A DNA stretch of 64,000 nt from positions 5,580,001 to 5,644,000 of the forward strand of contig JAFREQ010000015.1 in NCBI GenBank assembly GCA_025331565.1, in the 5' to 3' direction. The position numbers were made by a program, and so were the translations under genes. The notes beneath the pieces are model-generated. The model was not told the origin of the DNA. It was given only the letters and a program-made list of their open reading frames with translations, and did no database searches. Below, piece after piece: positions 1-13,699 of the stretch. The DNA is from Holacanthus passer (lineage: Eukaryota > Chordata > Actinopteri > Pomacanthidae). How positions within the stretch are numbered: position 1 is the stretch's first letter; every line of letters starts with the position of its first letter.

Positions 1-227
1 CTAGATAGAAGAGATAAGTATGTTTGGAAACCATGAAAAGAGAGGAGAGTTAGAGCAGAATATGGTAGAGAGTGTGTGTGAGTGTGTATATTGTTCAATG
101 TGTGCCTGTGAATCTACTTGTATGTTTTAATGTTTTAACCTTCCTTAATGTAGAGTTATTGATTATTAACAAGCCTCAGAATGTTTCACAGTCTCCAATG
201 CTGGTATTTTGCATGTGTGCACTGCAG

Positions 228-3200
228 GTGGGGCTCTAGTAGACTTTGGGGAGTCAATGAAGAGAATGGCTGAGGTCAAGGACTCTCTGGATATTGATGT
301 GAAGCAGAACTTTATTGACCCACTGCAGGCAGTCGCTGAGAAGGATATCAAAGATATTCAGGTAGAATCAAAGAGGTAGTATGTTTCTGCACGTACAGAC
401 CAGGCATTCACTAATGAGCTCTGCAGCCTGTGAGTCAGCTGCAATAGTATGAACAATGTACTTATAGTCCAGATGCATAACAGTGAAAATACATGCAAAT
501 CTTTAAATCAAGCAAATTTCTCAAAACTATCATAAGCAAGTGACAATGTTTGTAATACATGTAATATTTCTGAAGCATCAGCCACCTCATCACACCTCCT
601 TTCACCCCCTCAGCACCACCTGAAGAAGCTTGAAGGCCGCCGTCTGGACTATGATTATAAAAAGAAACGTCAAGGTAAAATCCAAGAAGAAGAGATCAGA
701 CAGGCCCTGGAGAAGTTCCACGAGTCCAAAGAGCTGGCTGAAAGCTCCATGCACAACCTGCTGGAAACAGATGTGAGTAGCCTGTAGACTAAACTTGATT
801 CACTTTGCTTTGCAGATGGTACATTAAAACCTACTGGACTTGTTTTGTTAATAAAATGCATTAAAAAAATGTGTCAGCTCTAGGTTTACTTCTCGTTGAT
901 TGACAACTGCCGTGTTACTTTGTGTGGGAACAGGAAGTGTCAATCCTTGAATTTGATAAAGAGTTTTTTTTTTCCAGTTTTATTCAAATGTGTAGTTTTT
1001 TTGTTTGTTTGTTTAACTTTAGCCAGAACTGTATATGCATGAAACTTGCATTTGCAGTGGTGTGGATGAGACTGACCTTATTCTTATACAGGGTGTATTT
1101 AAATGTAAACATATTCAAAAATATTTTGAAGGTGAGAAAACATAGATTGTCTTTATTTCTCATAATCCATCGTTTTTGACCACAAGAGAATAAAGGCATG
1201 CACAAATATTTTCCACTAAGCACTCTGATGCAATTATTTATTTTAACTACTAGTTAATCTAACAACCTTTTTTATTTTTAACATTTAATCATCTTGTCAA
1301 TAAAGTAAGCTAAATGATGTCAACATTTTCAAAGTCAGAGACGATATAATCGGCCATAATGGCCTTAAAGTAATAAATAAGCCATCTGATTTAGTCAGTG
1401 CCAGTTCAAATACTGCATCACCTTCATAGATGTGGTTTGATAGATTAATAGAGTTCACAGAAGGCAGAGGTTTTATAATCCTGTCTGGTCTTCTTTGTGT
1501 CCGTCTTACTTCAGTCTTGAATATTTTGAGGGAAGATGTGAAAATCTCATAGTGTCCACAACATGAGATGCAAGTCCAGCAACACTAGGTCTGAGTATAG
1601 TGACAGGAGAAATACATTTAATGCAATCTGATACAACTATTGTGATTTCATTAATGTATTGGTGGCTGAAGCAGATGAAGTTGAATTGGCTTATTCTATA
1701 ATGGTGTGTTAATTCAGGGAATGATTTTTTTGCCAATCAGAACGAGTTAGACCAACTCAAAAACTTCTGATGCTAGATAAATGCCATTAGAACTGCATGA
1801 AACATGGAAACCAAACAATCTCAGAAATGTAAAAGTCTTGTTAATGTGCCTTTAGAGCACCTGATAATATATATTCTGGCTGATGTCTCTGTTTCTACAT
1901 GCATTAGAAATACATTTTGCTTGCTGTTCACAGCTTCTCAGGTAGCAGGCAGCATGTTACGTCTTTAAGAATGAGATATGTCAGGTGACGTGCCTGTTTT
2001 TTTGGTGGTGGTGTTGTTTTTCCACTTGCAGTAGTGTGAGCTTGTCAAACCCGTTTTGTTTGGCACTTCCCGTTTTCATTTCTGCCATTATGAGATGTTT
2101 CAGAGCTGTTTGAGTGAAGGTATCTCGATGAGCAATACTGATGTAATGATGAGATTAAAGACTGAAGAACGCTCTGAGGGGCCACTTCTGTGTCTGTGTT
2201 TGGTCTCATTTTAAAATAGTTTTTGTGTGTCTGTGCATGTAGGTGGAGCAGGTGAGTCAGCTGTCTTCTTTTGTGGAGTCTCTGGTGCAGTACCACAGAC
2301 AGGCCCTGCAGGTCTTGGAGGATCTCTCTGACAAACTGAGACAAAGGTCAGTGCCTTGACTATTCGTGGAAGATTGCATGCCCTTTGTATGTTGAGGCTG
2401 TGTCCTCTGGCTCATGACGAGGGATGACTCAGCAGCAGCATATTTTCTTTTGTCTACCTGATTACAAGTAATGGATGTCGAGTAGCAGCTGATGCTGAGC
2501 AGAAATCACTTTAAGAAAACTGCGATATTTTTGATCAGTTATTGGAATAACATAGAATTAAGTAGATTTGTTTTGCTTTTGGCAGTTATAGTTGTAGTAA
2601 TCATAGCCCACAAAAAATGACTTGACATCTGTTTAGCCTGTCTGTGTCTGTATTGGTGCGTCCCCTACTTGTGAGGTGACATTTTCATTCTGATTGTGTG
2701 CAGGGTGAATGATGCTCAATCTCGTCCAAGGCGTGAATACACACCCAAACCCAGACCAGTCTTTGACTTTGGAGAGGTAGAAAACTCTAACGGAGGATAC
2801 TCACCAGCTGCAACGAGCCCTCCAGCTTACTCTCCCGGTAAACTCACTTCTGTATATTTTGTGAGAGCTGTGTGAGTGTGCTTGAACTTCTGTCTGTGTA
2901 TGTGAGGCCTACTCCCAAGAAGGCATGTGTGCAAGTCCATCTCCTTCTTAAGACTGATGTTTCTTTCCTTCTGCGACATTAACCAGCCCCAGCACAATAT
3001 CCAGCTCCGTCCTTCCAAAGAACCTCCATCAAGAACAAACAACGTGAGTGAGACAGATGAAGATAACGTGTCACTTACACAGAACTAGAAAGTTTCACTA
3101 CTTTCACTCTGTTGCACATCTGTGCGGCAGAGAGGTGTATCCATGTCAGTGTGATGGTAAAGTATTTGACTAACACTGCTGAATGGTGTTTGTTGGGTCC

Positions 3201-4014
3201 ACTGTGTCCAGTCTGTCAGGTTCCCAGACAGGATGGGGCTTGTCAGAGTGTGAATTTTGCTCTCTCTGACCAAGGCTGCAGATACATAGAATCGTCAGCA
3301 AACCACATTGTGTCTTTGTTTACTCGCAGTCGTGGTTTTGCTGAATTGTATGTATCTGACTGCTTTATTTTTGACTGACTGATGAAGCTTCTGAACCTCA
3401 AGAAAAACCACTGTATGCCACATGGTTCATTTTACAGATATAGACAGGAGGTGAACCAATATATAGACTTAGACTTTTCACAGTCTAAGGCCTAAAACTT
3501 GAACATGGCCATTGTGGTTGGAATAAAATAGCTTAGTTATATAACTTGTCAGTATACTGATTTTGATCTTGAGCTTCAGAAGGATCCTCCCTTACCACAC
3601 TGACTAATTTATAAACATGTCCTGTTTGATTGACTTTCCTCTTGTGGTCTGTTCAAGCATCCCATGGAAAACATAATGGTGACACACTTCCTCTAATGAA
3701 ACCCTTTTAAAAGAGAATACACTAATCTTGTTGAGGGGAAATTGTCAAATATTCTTTTCACAAAATGACAGTATTTCTTCTCTCTCCTTCCTCCATCTCT
3801 CCACCTTTTTGTGTCTCTCTCTGCAGGTGAGCCATGCTGTAAAGCCCTGTATGACTTTGAGCCAGAGAATGAGGGTGAGCTGGGCTTCCATGAGGGTGAC
3901 ATCATCACCTTAATCAGTCAAATCGATGAGAACTGGTTTGAGGGAACCCTTCGCGGCAAAACAGGATACTTTCCCAACAACTATGTCGATGTGGTGGTGC
4001 CTCTGTCCCACTGA
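228..4014 (+). CDS. sh3gl1: Endophilin-A2 (SH3-domain GRB2-like 1), 3' part of gene
   Basis: Membrane-curving BAR/SH3 adaptor that recruits dynamin and synaptojanin during clathrin-mediated endocytosis. Seven coding exons are visible: 228-361, 614-772, 2243-2346, 2704-2837, 2987-3043, 3827-4014 with stop TGA 4012-4014 (six listed blocks; the first begins in phase and lacks its upstream partner exons). The first exons carry the end of the BAR domain (GESMKRMAEVKDSLDI, HHLKKLEGRR, then EQVSQLSSFVESL). A proline-rich linker follows, and the last exon is a complete SH3 domain (ALYDFEPENEGELGFHEGD, with ENWFEG and the PNNYV end). The N-terminal amphipathic helix and about the first 100 residues lie left of the window, so the gene is cut by the window edge, not broken. 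The DFEPEN..GELGFHEGD core matches endophilin-A closely. Linkage to stap2 argues for SH3GL1 over SH3GL2/3. Confidence 0.93.
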
Positions 4015-6570
4015 AAACAAACAGGCAAAAGGGGGAAGTAGGATAGAGATGGGGAATGATGGAAGATTATCAACTCTCTATAATCAAAAGATATCTTTTT
4101 TAATTAAAGGGTAATATCTCAAGACAGGGACCTACTTTTTGTATCTTGGAGTTATTTGAGAAAAGAGCTTTTTTTTTTTATTCTGTCAGATTATGCCAAG
4201 ATTTAATGGAGTTTTAAAGGACAGAGGGAAGTTCATTCAGAAAAATGATGACGTAATATTTGGGTGCATTAACCATCTCCTTACGTTCAATCTATGCACC
4301 TATGCACTTTGTACACTACACCTCTATCACCGGGACTGATGAAGAAAGACCAAGAGAGAATGACATCTGTAAGGACATGTCCAGCAGTATCCACAAACAC
4401 TAAGAACTACAACTACGTTAATATTCTAAACCTATTTTTTATTCAAATGAGGACTTTTTTTGTTCTATGTATTGTTCATATTGGTACTCCACACATGCAT
4501 GTATGCTCTCTTCTAAGCACCGTTTTCTACACTCCCAGTTTTCACTCCTGTGCCATCAAGCTTCAGTACTGTTGTCGTCATTGCCTAGTTGGAGTCAACA
4601 TGGAGGACTGACTGACTTTTATCGATGTTTGAGACTATCCTCCACTGCCACCTGGTGGTACTGGAGATCACTCTTAGCTGTTGGTTTGAGTGGCACTGTC
4701 GTGTGGTCTCTATTACCTCTTAAGCAAATCCCTGTTGGGTGGCTCCTCTAATGTTTTAGTGTGGAGAAAGTGTGAGGCAGTTTCACGAACATTGGCTAGG
4801 TTTATTCGACACAAAAACGTTTTCTAAAGAGCTGGAGGGCACCCATAAATATGATTTGCTTTATAACCTTAATGACACTAATTGTTACTACATTGTCAGT
4901 AATTTAATTTATCTACAGCTCTTTACAGCTCACTACACTCCACTCTCTTCTCTTAGAGGTAATGCCAATGAAAAGTTGCACAAGTTTCCAATTTGGGCAA
5001 GGCTGCTGTTTCTCATTATATGGAAACATTTTTAATAGCCTGATGCAAACAGTGCTGCAAAATTAAGTTAAATATCTGAGATAATTTTATGCAATCATCT
5101 TGTTTTCCCTTTTTTATATACTTCACATTGTAAAGAAGTAGAGCAGACATGTTTCCATCACAGCGCAACCCACAGCGGTGTAAAACAATTACACCCCCAC
5201 CCCAAATATTTTTCAGCATCACACCGAAGCCATAAGCATACATTCTTCAGTTCTTCTATTTTCTCAGGCTCTATTGATACTGCTGGCAGTGTCACAATGT
5301 TTTGTGGGCTTTTACCCAACTGTTTGTCAATGAATTTTCAGTCTGTGATTTGTCCCCCAGCCCCAAGTGCGGGGGTAAGCTTGGCTTTAGTGCTCTAACC
5401 TATAATTTGGAGCATGGAAATTAATCTGATGTGTGGGTGTACATTTTGGGTGTGTTTGTACCTGCCTTAGTTTTCAGGCTGAAACTGTGCACCAGACCTG
5501 ACAGAAAACCTCCAAACAGAATCTACTAATAATGAGGAAGGGCCGTACACAATGGCCGGTTTCAGTTTCAATTAAGCCTATTACAAGCTGACTATGAACT
5601 GTGAGAGTTTGAGCTGTTCACTAAAATGCCAACTTTCTCCTCTTGTCATGATCCCCTTGTTAGGCCGCCCCCCGCCCCACTCATCCCTCCCATCTCTGTT
5701 TAAATTGGGAGCGGAACAGACAGGTCTTTTCAGTAGAGAAGGGCGCACAGCAGTGGATTATACCCTCCCACCCCCACTGGTCTTTATTCACCACCTGCCC
5801 CTGTTCCCCTGCCCCCTTTCTCGTTATCTGCCCCATCCCAATCCCATGGTGCCTCAGGAGCTCAGTCTCCTGGTCCATCCCTGGAATAATCTCCTCATTG
5901 TTATCATAGTATGTGCCTCTTAAATGTTATGTGGTGCATCTTATTCATGTTGTGTATGAGGCCCAGGGGCTTCGGCTGCGCTGAGTAATAACTGTGTGGT
6001 TCAGGTGTGGGTTTACATGCCTCATTACACTAATTCAAAAACCATGAGTTTGAGCGAGGAAAGGAGGGTCAGGGGTTCAGGTTGAGTTATTATGCAGCTT
6101 GTATAATATTGATGAATAATGTTAAACAAAGAGCTGGGATCAATTTTTCTTTGTGCTGAAATAGTTGTCTGAATGCTGCGGCTGACATTGATTACAACAC
6201 TACACCTGTGATAGCTCCTATTGCATCCATACCTATAAGTGTCTCATTTTTTTTTTTTTTTGCAATATTGATGAATGAAGTATTATCAGACTTAAAAGCT
6301 TTATTTTATTATTCCCAATGTTAATGGAATTTTCTGTGTTAAAATGTACCTGCCTTGCATGTGTCTTCATTACAAGCTTCTGTCTTCCACAATGCCTTAT
6401 TTTTGTAACTGTGACACTGTGGGGAGACTAAAAGTGGGATTATCCTGGATTATCTTTAGGATATATGGATTACCTCTATACTAAATGTAATCTTCTGTGT
6501 ATTGCATATTTTTGTTACTGTGTAAAGGGGAATTGATGTTCGCTTCTTTAAATAAATATTAAGTAATTTG
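4015..6570 (+). other. sh3gl1: Probable sh3gl1 3' UTR
   Basis: No coding exon is apparent here. An ATTAAA lies near 4103 and a canonical AATAAA at 6551-6556 followed by AT-rich sequence, so a long 3' UTR ending just after 6560 is plausible, with an earlier short form possible. The stretch is AT-rich with a pyrimidine/C-rich segment near 5650-5850. Extent of the transcript is inferred. Confidence 0.45.
4645..4658 (-). promoter_or_regulatory. CTCF-like core motif
   Basis: Read on the minus strand this is CCACCAGGTGGCAG, which fits the CTCF core pattern CCASYAGRKGGCA without mismatch. It lies within the probable sh3gl1 3' UTR. A match of this length can occur by chance, so occupancy is unproven. 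Confidence 0.3.
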
Positions 6571-6932
6571 GCTCCCAGTGTGTCTTTAGCAGCTGAATTT
6601 GTAGTTTTAAATTTACACAATTTTAATGAATATAGTACAGAATGTATGATGATGCAGAAAATATAGAGGTGTAGGATTATTATTTTTTTTTTTTTTACAC
6701 CTGATTCTTATTTAAAACCACATTGACATTTTGCTACATAAAGATCTCTATATATTGGACATCTATCCTCCAACCATGCCATTTTAAATCTGCACATCCA
6801 CCCAGACACAGCAGGCTACAGCAGCCAGCTGTTGGATTATCGCCACAGCTCTGTTTCATTGGAGAAGGCGTGTCGCTCCCAGAATTACCCAGCGCCCCTT
6901 TGTCCTCGGTCGGTGCCCAGCCAGCGACACTC
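6571..6932. other. Intergenic and 5' leader of stap2
   Basis: Short gap between the last sh3gl1 poly(A) signal and the stap2 start codon. It contains a T-run near 6682-6696 and a TATATA sequence near 6750, about 180 bp before the stap2 ATG, which might serve as a weak TATA element. No coding sequence is supported. Confidence 0.35.
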
Positions 6933-9900
6933 ATGGCGGCTGCACCCGTCAGGCAGCGCTCCGGGCCAGGGGGACCCCGGGCGCAGCTCCCGCCCTGCTA
7001 CTACGAAGGATACCTGGAGAAGAGAGGACCGAAAGAAAAGGTGGGTTTCACCTGTTTTCATCTGCATGCTGTTAAAGCGGTGGTCAGTGAGCGTCTGTCA
7101 CCGGCTGATCCTCATCCCTGAGAGCTGTCAACTTCCTTATTGTGTCAGGATGGGCGAGGCGACACTGCACACCGGTGCTTCACATAACGGAGCTCAGATC
7201 TGTTGTCATGTCAAGTCTGCAAAAATCTGACTGCATGCAACAATTTATGAGGGAAAGCACAATGCATGTGTAAATCGTGGATTGCTGTCAAAACATTGCA
7301 CGGCATGTAAATCGCATCACATGATGCATCTGCGGCTGTATCTCTTCATAACTGGGCATGTGTGTCTGCAAAGCGTTTTTATCACCCACATTTCAATGCT
7401 CACTCACAAAAACACTGTTCATATATTTGTTCTGACAGCCTGATCCCTGAAGTGCATTTCCAATATCTCCTATACAAAGTTGCATACAGTCAAATATGCT
7501 TCAATGATTATTTTGCATGTTGTATTTATTTATATATAAGGTGACAAAGAATGGGATACCCCCCTCCCCCCAGACCCACCCTCTCTCATTAGGCTCATTT
7601 CAATGCAATATAGACATGTAATGTGAGCCGGCTCAGGTGCAGGGTATTGCACTGATCCATGGCCACAGACTGACAGCAGCTGTGGCTCACTCCCTATCCA
7701 TCTCTTGGGACAGGAAATGTGGGGGTGAAAATAGGGAAATATCCATTACACAGATGTGAAAACAGCACTGTTGTTGCCACAGCAGTGTCTCAGCTTCTTT
7801 TACATGTCTGTTTATGTCTGTGTGTGTGACAGGCATCCAGGCGACTGTGGACCTGTCTGTGTGGGAATTCTTTGTATTTCTTCAATAATGCCAAGGACGC
7901 TCATGTAAGTTTCAGCTGGGGTACATTTTGGGGTTTTTTGTGCATCACAGTGTGTTAAAACATTTGTATTTGTGTGTTACAGTATGTGGAGAAACTGGAC
8001 CTTGGTGGGTTTGTGTCCCTGAAGGACGATTGCAGCCGGGACAGAAACCTTGAGGCAGCCAGACTCATCCTGCGCATGAAGGATGGAGAGACCAAACTCA
8101 CAGTAATGCCACTCAACACGCACACACAATTAAAACACACTTTATGCATGGTGTAACACGACTGTTTTCTTTTTCCAGGCACCCAACTTGGAATCGAGGG
8201 AGCTGTGGAAAGGTTTCCTCTACTCTGTTATAGATGTAAATATTCATCTTTTGCACACCTGCATCCCTCTGCCAATCTGTCTCTCTGTCTCTCACACAGT
8301 CTTATAAATATCCCCCCCCTCTGTCCCCACAGCTGAATGTCCCATCCTGTCTCACGTTGCTGCCGGGCCAGCTGCAGATGCTGAAGGAGGTGGTGGACAA
8401 AGAGAGGTCCAGGAGGAGAACTCGCACCCCCACACGGGCTCCTCCCTCACCCCTCTCTGTGCCTTTAGTGGGAGAGATCCCCCCGTGAGTTCTTCTCGTG
8501 CTTTGTTGAAGAGATGTCACCTTCAGTGTGTGTGCATGACTGTATTACTATTAATGTATGTGTGTGTGTGTGTGGCATGCAGGTGTTTTCGTCCTGTGTC
8601 TCGAACAGAGGCTGAAGTCCTTTTAGAGAGACACCCAGACTGCGGCAACATGCTGCTCCGTCCAGGCAGAGACGGGTGCTCGCTGGCTGTCACCACGCGG
8701 CAGGACCTCAACGGGTAAACACCTGCTGAACATCTGCACCACACAGCTGCAAATCTCATGGTCAGTTACAAACATTTCTCTGTTCTTCTCTGTTCTGTCT
8801 TACTCCAGGTCGGTGTTCAGACATTACCGTGTGACTCAGAGGGACCAAGGTGGTTATGTCATTGACGTAGAAAATCCTGTAAGTGTATAATACATATAAA
8901 TTCTTATCATTATTGACAAACTCATATAGATACAGTTGTCAATATTATTATCATGATTGTGATTTTACAGAAGAAACCTCAGGTTAGAGATTCATCCATT
9001 CAACTTTTTCTCTCCTAATACAGATATTGTAATTCAGGGTATCTGCTGATAACATGTTCTGATCAGATACCAGTGCTCTCTTTTAGCAGATTTATTATCT
9101 GTATATAACTTTGTGTCATCGGGATCTATTTAATGTAGGTAACACAAGGGACTAATATGGCACTAAAACGTCCATAGCTTGTTGTAACTGATTGTAAAAA
9201 CAAAGAATTTTAAAACATTATTAAAGAAACTGTTGTTAATATAAATTGGTCACATCTCGAACTGGCCTGCTTTACAAAACCAGTATATTGGATGGATACA
9301 TTCTGGTCATGGGGTTAAATGTTTCAAAATATAGAAAACACACAACAGCTTTTGAAAGTGGGAAGTGAAAAATCTGATGCAGCAAATATCTAAGCCGCTC
9401 TTTGTCTGGTTTGCTGTTAGATAAAAACAGTTTCTGGATCATCTTTTTCAATCTTGTATTATGTATGTAATTTTTCTCAGCATTTGTTGGGACATGGCAG
9501 AATACACACGCAGGATTCTGTAAACATAATTTGAAAAACAAATATAGAGCATGAAAATTACATTTTTGAGTAAGGCTTTGAGATGACAGCAATGAGCAAT
9601 GTCTCAGATTGTACGTAAACACCATTAACAAACCAGCAGCTTTAGGCACATATTACAGCAGGTTTTCTCTTCCAGATTCCCTGTGCTGACCTTCATGAGG
9701 TCATCGACGCTCTGGTAGAGAAGACGGCAGGAACTCTGCAACCTTTCCTACTCGAGGAGCCTTACGAGGAGAATATCAGTGAGGCGATCGTGCAGCACAT
9801 ACATATTCTCAAGATCCTTGTTTTGTCTTCCTAAGTGTTTTCTTGCGATGAGGCTAAACTCTCTTTGTGTCATCAGCATACGTTTCTGCCAACGATGAGA

Positions 9901-11037
9901 ATGGAGAAAGGATCCTCCACACTGCACCCTCCAGCCCCCTGCCAAGAGCCCCTGCCCTGCCTCCAAAACAAGGTTCGTCTCCACACAAAACCACGTGCAG
10001 GCAGCCGCATGCAGACAGTGATAATGATCCCTGCTTTCATTCTGGTGCAGATCGTTGGCCCACCAGCCCCCTCTCCAGGTCTCCAGCCCCCGACCGCCGA
10101 ATCCTGACCTCCCCGGTGCCGGCCTCGCCCACCAACCCGATGAGACGGCTCATCCTGTCCCCTTCGCCTCTTGCACAGAGTGAGTGGACAATGTAGATCT
10201 CACCTGCTGAGTCGATCGTGATTTATCACCAGTTCTGCTTCAGCTCAATGGGTCTGTCCCACACTTGCAGTATTTGCAAGCAGTCAAGTGCCTGCTTGTG
10301 CAACATAATTACAGTAATGACCACAGTGCCCAAGTGCCTGTTCAGCATGCGGAAGTTTATCAGCACTCACTGGGACACTCTTGATTAATAAGGACATTAA
10401 TTCACTCCCATAAATAGAAATACCATCGCCTACTGTACATGGCACAATCGAGCTCAGATGATTTGTTGGAACAGATAAATAAGATCAACCATCAGATTAG
10501 AAAGTAAATAAACCAAGTGGATTTTCAAAACATAGGTCTACTGTACATAAAAGAGACCTAACAGTATTATTTTGAATGGTTTATATCTGACAGAACACAC
10601 AGTATTTCTTTAATAAAGGATGTGTTATTTAGTGTCAGATATTATTCTCATCAGTCCCACCAAGAAGAACAGATCGCTAATATTATGTGATAACCATCTG
10701 TGGAGGTTCTGCCATAACCTTATAGTGGTTATACCATAATAATACCATTGACACTGAATTCAACATGACATAAACTTACACTTCTTCATGCCTGCTGATT
10801 AATGTCAGTCCTAAAACCTGGACTGGTGTGGCCCAGTAGACCGTGGTGAGTTGTAGGATACACTTGGTTCTGAAGTGTGCATCGAGTGTGGCTTAAGTGG
10901 ACTGTGCGTTACTCAAGTGCTCAAGATTGTTGGTGATTGTTCCTGGGACTGACCCGGCGTGTTTCTTCTGTCTTTCCAAAGCACTCAACGAGGAGCTCAA
11001 AATGAAGCTGGAGAAGAGACGAGCCAGTCAGGACTGA
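6933..11037 (+). CDS. stap2: Signal-transducing adaptor protein 2 (PH-SH2 adaptor)
   Basis: Cytoplasmic adaptor that binds receptor and non-receptor tyrosine kinases and modulates STAT3/STAT5 signalling. Ten exons: 6933-7040, 7833-7904, 7983-8102, 8179-8235, 8333-8484, 8583-8714, 8809-8878, 9676-9778, 9877-10179, 10982-11037; they close in frame to 390 aa (human about 403). The PH domain is roughly residues 23-120 (CYYEGYLEKRGPKEK, YVEKLDLGGF, ELWKGFLYSVID, LTLLPGQL). The SH2 domain is about 171-260 (FRPVSRTEAEVLLERHPDCG, NMLLRPG in place of FLVR, HYRVTQRDQGGYVID). A proline/serine-rich tail follows and the protein ends in the family's LEKRR motif. The exon at 9877 reads through a stretch that could hide a short intron (possible donor near 9971, acceptor near 10050); I kept it open because the frame continues. 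The last acceptor is AAG, not CAG. Confidence 0.93.
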
Positions 11038-13239
11038 CTTTCTCATAAGGAACGACCTCCTGCCGCAGCATACTCAATCTTCAGTGCCAAACCCCTTCTC
11101 ACCGCAGCTATGTGCTCATCCTGTGCCTTCTAGGTGGAAGACAAGGACTCCAGATATCGCCACTTTCTTGTAGGGAGATACAAAAATGCCCTGAGTTTCA
11201 TTTTTTTGAGCTTTACTACGTGGATGTTGGACTCAGATGATAAAATGGACTCGTAAAACCTCATGAAGTGCGGGTTGGGTGGTTGGGATAACAATCCACT
11301 AGTGCTTTATCCACTTACATAAAGCTGTTTACAAACTGCCTCTGAGCAAAAAAATAGTGCCACAACAAATGAGTTTCCTTCAGAATAAAGTCCACAAAAA
11401 CAGTGAATCTATATTACTGGCAGCTAAGATCTATCGGAGGAGCACTGATATGTGTCGGACCACCGACCGAGCCTGATGTTTTCCCATCTGAGCCCCTGTC
11501 TGAGTGCTGAGCTGCTGATTTTACTGCTGCAACACTGGAGACAAAGAACAAACAAACCACAGACCGCCAAGATCAACAGAGGAGCGACAGACTCTGACCT
11601 GAGACACTTTATCAGCTCTGAAGTGAAATGAGCTTCAGCTTCAAGTTTCAGCTCAGCAAATCTCTCCATTCACCTCATCACATGAACCATGACTGAAAAA
11701 AACAGAAGTCATCTGAAAGTGAATACTGCAATATCTGCCTGCTGCTCCTGAGTGATGTTTGTGATTGATAAGCAACCATTGATGTATTGTTGATTCCACA
11801 ACACTGTTGTGGCTCATTTACGACTCAACTTTAACTGTATAGTTGGTGCTTATTTTGAAGTGTTTCCTTATTCCCTGCTACTGTGTACATGTTGGTGCTA
11901 TGACTCACCAGTGCTGACCTACCTGGACACTACAGGTGATTTCTGTTCCTCCTCAAGAAAATCAGTCCACTGTGTGAGGGTGCCCTCTAGTGGAATGGCT
12001 GTCATGTGAAGGGACTTTAGCAGCACAGTCTTTGTGTGTTCCCACAAAGTACTAAACACTTGGCATAGATGGACTCTTTTATCTTGCAGACTAAACTTGG
12101 CAAAGACTTTTGGCTTTATCACAGCATTACACCACGCCCTACCTCTTATCATTAGTAACAAAATGAGAATTTAATACAGATCTGAAGGTGTTTTAAACAT
12201 TAACAAGTATTTCTACACGGGCAACTCATTTAGTGACATTTCTGTCAATCGGCCAGTCCTTGCAGATTTGAAGTGTCTCAGTACTAGTGGCAAACTGTGA
12301 TCAAGTGTCTTCTTACAATGAATAGTTTCTTGTATGTTTGTACATGATGTGTTGTGTCGACTTGATCACTATCAAAGAATAGTGTTTGTTAGATATCAAG
12401 GGCATTAAATTGTTTTGCATGGATGTGATTTGGCCTTGTTGTGAATTGATAACCATTTTTTTGTTTGTTTTCTACATGTCAGGCTGTGATTGATTGATGA
12501 TTGGTGAAATTGAATGAGAACATTAAATAATGTTGGAATTAATCAATACTAGGAGAAAGAATGTCAGACAATCCTGTCCTGTTTTTTTAAGATAACCCAT
12601 AGTCAAATCTTATGGATAATGTTTACCACAGAAAGATAGAAGAAAAGAGAAAACATGATGGGTCTATTTTTAGAATTTTCCTTATGCTTTCAGTTATTCA
12701 TTTAGTCATCTCTGCAATCTCACACGCTTCGGTAAATACATTTATTGGAATTCAACTGTTTCTTCATGTTTAAATTTTCGTCATTTTCATCATACCAATT
12801 TAATTCTGAAACAATTTTAAACAATTTGGGTTTTTTGTTTGTTTTTCCTAGTTTACTGACCTTTCCTCTAGTATTTTGTAGAAACCTCTATCCAATCTGA
12901 AATATCAGCACCAATAAACATTTCTCTGTCATTTGTTGATCAGCAAAATTATCAACATTTTTTTTCATAAGGGGAGAGCTAACCCACCTTTTTTGTTATT
13001 TGCGTTCTTTATAATTTTTTTTTTTTATTTATTTCCCATTTTGTCTTCTCCTGATTTGTGAAATTTGAAAACAATATGAATAAAAAACGAGCAAACAAAA
13101 AAACAGTAAATATGTCAATAATGTGAGTTGGAGGGATTTGACGTCCACACATTAAACACCAAAATGTGTTTGATGTGAGCTGCATAAATAAAGAGGAGGG
13201 GCACAACATGTTCAATCCAATTTAATCAATACTATCATA
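11038..13239 (+). other. Probable stap2 3' UTR and intergenic DNA
   Basis: No coding exon seen. AATAAA at 11383-11388 is the first good polyadenylation signal, about 350 bp after the stap2 stop; another AATAAA lies near 12914. The remainder is AT-rich intergenic sequence. Confidence 0.4.
11981..11993 (-). promoter_or_regulatory. CTCF-like core motif
   Basis: On the minus strand the sequence is CCACTAGAGGGCA, a full match to the CTCF core CCASYAGRKGGCA. A one-mismatch relative occurs near 24221-24234. Such motifs are also spread by fish repeats, so function is uncertain. Confidence 0.3.
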
Positions 13240-13505
13240 TTGTGATAAATAATTTTGTGGAGCTCATAAGAAGTGGTTTTTACTCATATTTAGATTTTAT
13301 TTGTTGGTCATTTTTGATGAGGCAGCTTTTGTTGTTTGCATTTGGCTGCATTGTATCATAACACACCTATGGACAAAATAACAGAAACACCAATGGGTTG
13401 CATATTTTGCATTTATATTGTTATATTGTAGAATGAAAAAAAGCATATTATGACCCAACTATATATTTATTTCATGAATTTATAGAAGCATAATTAGTTA
13501 TTATT
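13240..13505 (+). repeat. Copy A of a ~265-bp direct repeat
   Basis: Aligns by eye along its full length with 14325-14600: shared blocks include GTGGAGCTCATA, ATTTAGATTTTATT, TTTTGTTGTTTGCATTTGGC, TATGGACAAAA, AACAGAAACAC, CAACTATATATTTAT and ATAATTAGTTAT-like ends. Both copies are AT-rich, in the same orientation and about 1.1 kb apart. No coding content or clear TIRs. Identity of the family is unknown to me. Confidence 0.75.
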
Positions 13506-13699
13506 TCTGTGCAGGTGCAACATTATTATAATTTCAAACATCATGCAACTCCCACAACACACCACTAGGTAACGTTAGACCATCACTCCTGTTTGAACAT
13601 GTTGCCTAAATTAAAACAAAAACCAAAAAAAAAAACCCAAAAAGTATCATCCTATAATCTCTGCTCCTTTCATCTGTCACCTCTCCCATCTTGAATGAG

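Noticed and set aside
9971..10050. Extra intron inside the stap2 exon 9877-10179
   Set aside because: Possible GT and AG sites exist, but the frame stays open throughout and the uninterrupted reading is simplest; RNA data would decide.
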